Below, one piece after another: positions 61,401 to 64,000 of a stretch of 64,000 nucleotides of DNA. Numbering within the stretch: position 1 is the stretch's first letter; the number at the start of each line of letters is the position of its first letter. The position numbers and the translations under genes are program-made. The notes beneath the pieces are model-generated. The model was not told the origin of the DNA. It saw only the letters and a program-made list of their open reading frames with translations, and did not search any database. Source of the stretch: Callipepla californica brunnescens (lineage: Eukaryota > Chordata > Aves > Galliformes > Odontophoridae); NCBI GenBank assembly GCA_023055505.1, contig JALIRH010000006.1, positions 21,673,105-21,737,104 on the forward strand, given 5' to 3'.

Positions 61401-63699
61401 AGACAAGACTAACAAATAAGTCTCCAAACTATTACTGGTTTACAGCTAAGTAGCTTACTAAAATTATCTATGTTAACACAATATGTATGAGGCACCAAAT
61501 TCATTTGATAGAAACATGTCTGAAAGATACTTTGTTCATAAACTTGTGTTCACCTAGAAGCTAAAATCGATATTCAAAAAGCTCCATTTTGAAAGCATGA
61601 GTGTTCTTCCCTCAAAGATTCATAAGTGAATTGTTATTTTCAATGAACAGTTCTCTAGCGAACTTTTTCATCTGTTCAAAATCTGGCACAGACACATTCC
61701 TTGTTGCTTCTTGCTAGTGATATTTTTTTTTAAATAATGTCTTAACCATTACCTTTGGACCTGGTAAACCAAAACCTTTGGATCCTTTTGCTCCAGGATT
61801 TCCTTTTGGACCCTGCGTACCCTATAATACAAAAATACATTATATTCTTCTATAATTGAAATAAACCATGAGTCTGTCTTTCAGCTTACAATTATATTAT
61901 TTCATCACTGTCATTTTTCTGTGGATTTTAATGATCCAAGTGTAATGACCAGAGTTACTGTTCCGGGAGAAAGAAAATGGGAATTGTCTCAGTATCTGCA
62001 TGTAAGACCTGATGCACTGGTACAGTATATTGTAAGCATGAACTTCAACCCTCTTTCCAAAAAAAAACAAAACAAAACAGAAACCAAAATCACAAAGCAA
62101 AAGATCTTTTTGGACATTTCTGTAATTCTCTATTCTCCTATTCAAGGCTATGTTCAAGCTTCAACAGAGCCTGAAACTCAGAACTTGTGGACTTCAGGGG
62201 CAGTTCTGTGCTCATCCGTGGCTGGTTCTTTATGAAAAGACTTGATGATTACACAATATATATCTAGGCTGTTTATTGTTTTCCTCTGACTTAAGAATGA
62301 AACAGATAAATACATGATTCAGCTCATGCTAGCTGTCTCCAGCATATCTGCAGCTCAGTGTCTGTCCATGATTCAGACTTACCCGGCTTCCTGGATTACC
62401 AACTCCTGGTGGTCCTGTTTTGCCCTCTGGTCCAACCTGGCCTTGTTCACCCTATACAAAAAGTATTCCAGAAAGCTAAATTGCAATGTTAGCTGATCAG
62501 CGTGCTTAAATTAAACAGAGTAGCAGTCTCCCAGTCTGTAGTATCTTGAATTGTGCTGCTTCTATTTGAGTTAAATGAGAATGCCTTGAAGTCTACTTAT
62601 GGCAACTGATCTAATGTAAGTATGACTTCTTCATTCCTTCAAACACTATCTCATTTATAATAGACAAGGAAGACTAGAAGGATATGTAGCTTATACTTGC
62701 AGACAGATTATTTTAAAGGATTTTCTTGCATTGAAATATACAGTTTCTTGTGCTACACTCAGAAGAAAAGCTTGTGACCTTTCTGTAACAAAGGCCTCGA
62801 GCAAGATGGTCTTGGGAGGTGCTCACTGTTCATGACTCACAGATAGGCCAAACCTACACTACTTCAGTTATCCTGAAGATCTTAGATACTCATTTGATTG
62901 GACAGAAAAATGAATAAGTTTAAATCAGACTCCCTACATCTGAGAAGCACTCCCTGCTCACTAACTCCAGACAGAACTGCCATCCTCTCCTCTCACTGAA
63001 ACTAAGTATGGGATAGAGAGGAAAGAAAGAGATTTGGAGATAGGAGAGAAGGAAAGCAGTGGGGAGTAGGGGTAGGGCTACAGCAGTAAACCATGAGAAG
63101 AAAGATCCAGGTCACTGTATCTGATCTATGTGACATTTGGGCATTTTTCATCAGTCATCCTTCAGGTGTGTGCAATATACAGGATGGAATCTCCTCAGGT
63201 CAAGGGAATTAAAATTACTCTAGATCCCTCTTTGTGAGCCTGGGCACCAAAAAGCTAACACATTTCAGAAGCCAGAGAATTTCTTTGCCTGTCTCAGGTC
63301 CTTTAGACTATATGATGATGCATACAACATTTTGGGAATAAATTTTTGCATAAAAATAAAAAAGTTCATTTCTTCCCTCATACTCCCTACTGCACAGAAT
63401 ACAGTGCTTGGTGCTTGCAGTTAACATCATGAGATTGATATATTCATACTGATGAGCACAGCCTACAAAGTTGCATTGAATGATAGAAAGTAATTCTAGG
63501 GATTCCAGGATTCACACAGATTCCTGAGGTTCACACAACTGTTGTGCAGTTCTTAAAGTATTTCATCATTAATTTACCCTATATATAAAACTAACCATAA
63601 ATATAATTAGAAAAATATTCTGTATCTCACCTTGTTACCTTTTATTGATTCACCTGGCGGTCCCACTGTACCAGGTTTGCCTTCAGAGCCTTTTTCACC
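34333..63699 (-). CDS. COL28A1: COL28A1, collagen type XXVIII alpha-1 chain, C-terminal part (5' end outside the window)
   Basis: A secreted VWA-domain collagen of the extracellular matrix. Minus-strand exons, 5' to 3': 63699-63631, 62451-62383, 61821-61753, 60486-60418, 59323-59252, (57572-57504 defective), 56833-56762, 56299-56231, 54341-54273, 53207-53139, 51966-51898, 48023-47955, 46202-46134, 41616-41548, 40017-39937, 39847-39812, 39622-39586, 39291-38737, 37557-37376, 35165-34949 and 34505-34333. The intact ones give 340 collagen residues and 387 non-collagenous residues in one consistent frame. Collagen exons are all phase 0 and start with Gly. After the helix come [13 protein letters not shown], a VWA domain with MIDAS (DSSES), a Pro/Ser/Thr-rich linker and a Kunitz domain, the order reported for collagen XXVIII. 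The N-terminal VWA and first collagen exons lie beyond 64000. Confidence 0.95.
34949..35165 (-). CDS. COL28A1: COL28A1 linker exon between the VWA and Kunitz domains
   Basis: Acceptor CTCCTTTTGCAG, then [20 protein letters not shown]; 72 codons plus one base, donor AAAAAG|GTACAT. Rich in Pro, Ser, Thr and Gln, without Cys, probably extended and O-glycosylatable. It carries one N-glycosylation sequon (NVT). Confidence 0.93.
35324..35349. repeat. 26-bp perfect palindrome flanked by 5-bp direct repeats (possible LTR-end remnant)
   Basis: Arms TGTCATGGTTTTA (35324..35336) and TAAAACCATGACA (35337..35349) are exact reverse complements with no spacer. ACAGG flanks it on both sides (35319..35323 and 35350..35354). 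TG..CA ends plus a 5-bp duplication are the marks of retroviral-type integration. Confidence 0.75.
37376..37557 (-). CDS. COL28A1: COL28A1 exon: end of VWA domain and start of linker
   Basis: Acceptor TGTTTTCAG, then (G)CTCTTGCAGAT giving [20 protein letters not shown], the last VWA helix, followed by a linker ([16 protein letters not shown]..). The donor is CCCA|GTGAGT, phase 0. Confidence 0.93.
38737..39291 (-). CDS. COL28A1: COL28A1 main VWA-domain exon (second VWA domain)
   Basis: A 555-nt exon with acceptor TTCTCCTAG and donor CTCTCAG|GTAAAA. It reads [20 protein letters not shown] and on through a whole von Willebrand A fold. The MIDAS metal site is complete: DSSES, the Thr in GEGTYTA, and VVTDGQAD. 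Other hallmarks are [24 protein letters not shown] and [21 protein letters not shown] near the start is a sequon. Two cysteines precede the domain. The strong resemblance to the human second VWA domain fixes the gene identity. Confidence 0.97.
39586..39622 (-). CDS. COL28A1: COL28A1 37-nt exon joining helix and VWA domain
   Basis: Acceptor [20 protein letters not shown] plus one base, donor TATGTG|GTAAGC. It joins the following exon to give ..EICGCGTRC. It is too short for standard ORF calling but phase-consistent on both sides. Confidence 0.93.
39812..39847 (-). CDS. COL28A1: COL28A1 last collagen exon (36 nt)
   Basis: [12 protein letters not shown]: four uninterrupted Gly-X-Y triplets, acceptor TTTTCAG, donor TCA|GTAAGT. 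Confidence 0.93.
39937..40017 (-). CDS. COL28A1: COL28A1 collagen exon (81 nt, 27 residues)
   Basis: Nine perfect triplets beginning [15 protein letters not shown] and ending GPPGPK; acceptor AAATTAG, donor AAG|GTAAAA. Confidence 0.95.
40752..40782. repeat. Inverted repeat (12-bp stem, 7-nt loop)
   Basis: CTAAGTGATTCC, loop AGACAAT, GGAATCACTTAG; a perfect stem in a COL28A1 intron. Confidence 0.85.
41548..41616 (-). CDS. COL28A1: COL28A1 collagen exon (69 nt)
   Basis: Starts [15 protein letters not shown], then a one-residue interruption (GV-G), then GLPGPK. Acceptor TTTAG, donor AAG|GTAAAT. Confidence 0.95.
46134..46202 (-). CDS. COL28A1: COL28A1 collagen exon (69 nt)
   Basis: [15 protein letters not shown], then a four-residue interruption G-ISIQ-G, then DK. 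Acceptor TGAAATAG, donor AAG|GTAATC. Confidence 0.94.
46466..46493. repeat. Poly(T) tract (28 nt)
   Basis: Uninterrupted T run inside a COL28A1 intron; A-rich on the transcribed-sense strand. Confidence 0.95.
47955..48023 (-). CDS. COL28A1: COL28A1 collagen exon (69 nt)
   Basis: [15 protein letters not shown], interruption GS-G, then GMVGPK. Acceptor CTTTCAG. The donor AAG|GTTGGT is weaker than its neighbours. Confidence 0.93.
49722..49890 (+). mobile_element. CR1 LINE internal fragment
   Basis: GATGGGACAAGGAGGAATAG, TAGGAAGAAACTTTTTACTC and AGGTTTTCAAGGACAGGTTG follow CR1 3' order on the plus strand. It lacks a tail and is diverged. Confidence 0.8.
51898..51966 (-). CDS. COL28A1: COL28A1 collagen exon (69 nt)
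   Basis: Four GPP triplets then GAS, interruption GM-G, then GDPGQK. Gly-Pro-Pro repeats form the most stable part of the helix. Acceptor TTGTACCAG, donor AAG|GTACCA. Confidence 0.95.
52740..52803 (+). repeat. Polypurine tract (GGAA/GGGA-rich)
   Basis: Nearly all A and G on the plus strand (two or three T), with repeated GGAAGGGAGGGA units; a candidate for triplex or H-DNA. Confidence 0.85.
53139..53207 (-). CDS. COL28A1: COL28A1 collagen exon (69 nt)
   Basis: [15 protein letters not shown], interruption GE-G, then GHKGEA. Acceptor TTTAG, donor GCT|GTAAGT. Confidence 0.95.
53275..53490 (-). mobile_element. CR1 LINE fragment, diverged and internally deleted
   Basis: CCACCTGGTCATAGAGCCAT and ACAACCCTCTGGCTGTGACC match a mid-3' CR1 region, followed by CTTCACTGCCCTTCTCTGGA from further 3', on the minus strand. 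Confidence 0.75.
54077..54170 (-). mobile_element. CR1 LINE 3' tail fragment
   Basis: TTCACAGAATCGCAGAATTG, GGTTGGAAGGGACCTCTAGA and TCTAGTCCAACCCCCCTGCC, minus orientation, about 100 bp from a collagen exon. Confidence 0.9.
54273..54341 (-). CDS. COL28A1: COL28A1 collagen exon (69 nt) with a cysteine
   Basis: [15 protein letters not shown], interruption G-DSIM-G, then PP. It contains a Cys in a triple-helix Y-adjacent position (GCP). Acceptor TTTTAATAG, donor CCG|GTAGGA. Confidence 0.94.
55909..55930. repeat. Poly(A) tract (22 nt)
   Basis: Uninterrupted A run in a COL28A1 intron. Confidence 0.95.
56231..56299 (-). CDS. COL28A1: COL28A1 collagen exon (69 nt)
   Basis: [12 protein letters not shown], interruption G-SSIQ-G, then PPGPK. 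Acceptor TTATAACAG, donor AAG|GTGATT. Its interruption lies one triplet earlier than in the sister exons. Confidence 0.94.
56762..56833 (-). CDS. COL28A1: COL28A1 collagen exon (72 nt, 24 residues)
   Basis: Eight uninterrupted triplets, [18 protein letters not shown] then GLPGPK. Acceptor TTCTTCAG, donor AAA|GTAAGC. Confidence 0.95.
56876..57245 (-). mobile_element. CR1 LINE fragment near the defective collagen exon
   Basis: CCCATTCCAGTGCCTCATTA, GTTTCCCTTGTCCTATCACT, ATCTCCAGGCTGAACAAGCC and CCCCAGGCCTGGATGCAG follow CR1 order on the minus strand. The minus frame keeps the [18 protein letters not shown] peptide. It lies 40 bp upstream of a live exon and 260 bp from the defective one. Confidence 0.88.
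57504..57572 (-). pseudogene. COL28A1: COL28A1 collagen exon with in-frame stop (decayed exon)
   Basis: A 69-nt block between AG (57574..57573) and AAG|GTATAG (57504) sits in the right place and order among the collagen exons. It reads [26 protein letters not shown]. Codon 1, where every sister exon has Gly, is TGA (57572..57570), and codon 4, also a Gly position, is AGA (Arg). Everything else keeps the 23-residue pattern with one GL-G interruption. No other in-frame acceptor exists near its start. Since 69 nt is a whole number of codons, skipping it would keep the reading frame. It could also be a polymorphism or assembly error. Confidence 0.82.
59252..59323 (-). CDS. COL28A1: COL28A1 collagen exon (72 nt, 24 residues) with RGD
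   Basis: Eight uninterrupted triplets, [15 protein letters not shown] then GNSGNPGKR. It includes an RGD tripeptide inside the helix. Acceptor TTCTCTAAG, donor AGG|GTAAGA. Confidence 0.95.
60418..60486 (-). CDS. COL28A1: COL28A1 collagen exon (69 nt) with a lost glycine
   Basis: [23 protein letters not shown]. Residue 16 (codon GCA at 60441..60439) is Ala where the register of the sister exons calls for Gly. With Gly there, the exon would have the standard four-residue interruption. Acceptor GTTATTAG, donor AAA|GTGAGC. Confidence 0.93.
61753..61821 (-). CDS. COL28A1: COL28A1 collagen exon (69 nt)
   Basis: [15 protein letters not shown], interruption GF-G, then GLPGPK. Acceptor TATTATAG, donor AAG|GTAATG. 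Confidence 0.95.
62383..62451 (-). CDS. COL28A1: COL28A1 collagen exon (69 nt)
   Basis: [15 protein letters not shown], interruption GV-G, then GNPGSR. Acceptor TTGTATAG, donor CGG|GTAAGT. Confidence 0.95.
63631..63699 (-). CDS. COL28A1: COL28A1 collagen exon (69 nt), most 5' one in the window
   Basis: [15 protein letters not shown], interruption G-ESIK-G, then NK. Acceptor ATTTCTAG, donor AAG|GTGAGA. Confidence 0.95.
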
Positions 63700-64000
63700 C
63701 TAGAAATACGTTAAGAGTTTTATAAGTGTATTAAGGAACTTATAAAGAATATTCAAGACAAATTGATCAACACAGTGTGAATAATGAGGAAAAAAGCAAA
63801 CAAACAAGAAAAACAGTCAATGGAGAAAAGCAATTCAGTTATAGTTCTCAACATCATCTGCATTCATTGTGTTGTTGAACACGGAGCTTCAAAGGGAGAA
63901 AATTAAATACTAGAAAATAGGATGGTAAAGTTTAAAAATGTGAAAATAAGTTCATTTTGTAAGTAGATAGAGTTTAGAACCTTCCGGTCCAAGGAAATGG

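Larger units (their letters stand above)
51967..64000 (-). other. COL28A1 introns upstream of exon 51966
   Basis: Introns of 0.5-2.4 kb (one defective exon inside the 56834..59251 interval). They hold CR1 fragments at 53275, 54077 and 56876, a purine-only block at 52740..52803 and a 22-nt poly(A) at 55909..55930. From 63700 to 64000 no exon was recognised with confidence. Confidence 0.65.

Noticed and set aside
63972..64000. Possible further collagen exon at the right edge (minus strand GGACCGGAAGGTTCTAAA, coding GPEGSK)
   Set aside because: Two Gly triplets in one frame, but no phase-0 donor follows and the preceding codons do not keep Gly. Too little sequence to decide.

Overview
This is nuclear DNA from a bird, most likely a galliform such as chicken. 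Three vertebrate genes have short exons with consensus splice sites. The interspersed repeats are mostly CR1 LINEs with avian-type tails, and there is a decayed mariner transposon resembling the one known from chicken. Species was not tested by alignment.

Layout: (1) 1-3.5 kb, minus strand: the 5' part of ASNS (asparagine synthetase), with its first three coding exons and a CpG-island promoter carrying a perfect TGATGAAAC amino-acid-response element. (2) 3.6-13.3 kb: intergenic DNA with a mariner relic at 11.25-12.1 kb. (3) 13.3-25.6 kb, plus strand: C1GALT1 (core 1 beta-1,3-galactosyltransferase), complete, with a CpG-island promoter, a non-coding first exon, three coding exons encoding 366 residues, and a putative 3 kb 3'UTR. 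(4) 25.6-34.3 kb: a convergent gene-free interval with several CR1 copies, including a near-identical inverted pair. (5) 34.3-64 kb, minus strand: the C-terminal two thirds of COL28A1 (collagen XXVIII alpha 1), with 15 intact collagen exons in view, a VWA domain, a linker and a terminal Kunitz domain. Its 5' end lies beyond the window.

The genes belong to unrelated pathways: asparagine synthesis and the integrated stress response, mucin-type O-glycosylation in the Golgi, and extracellular matrix. ASNS and C1GALT1 are divergent; C1GALT1 and COL28A1 are convergent. No new multi-gene system was found.

The most noteworthy signals are in COL28A1. At 57504-57572 a 69-nt collagen exon keeps frame and both splice sites, but its first glycine codon is TGA and another glycine is Arg. 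An intact exon nearby has a Gly-to-Ala change. Exon length obeys a strict rule: 69-nt exons carry one triple-helix interruption and 72/81/36-nt exons carry none. Other points of interest are a 26-bp perfect palindrome with 5-bp target-site duplications (possible LTR remnant), a splice-donor consensus abutting the COL28A1 stop codon, and a C1GALT1 upstream ORF in frame with the main ORF.
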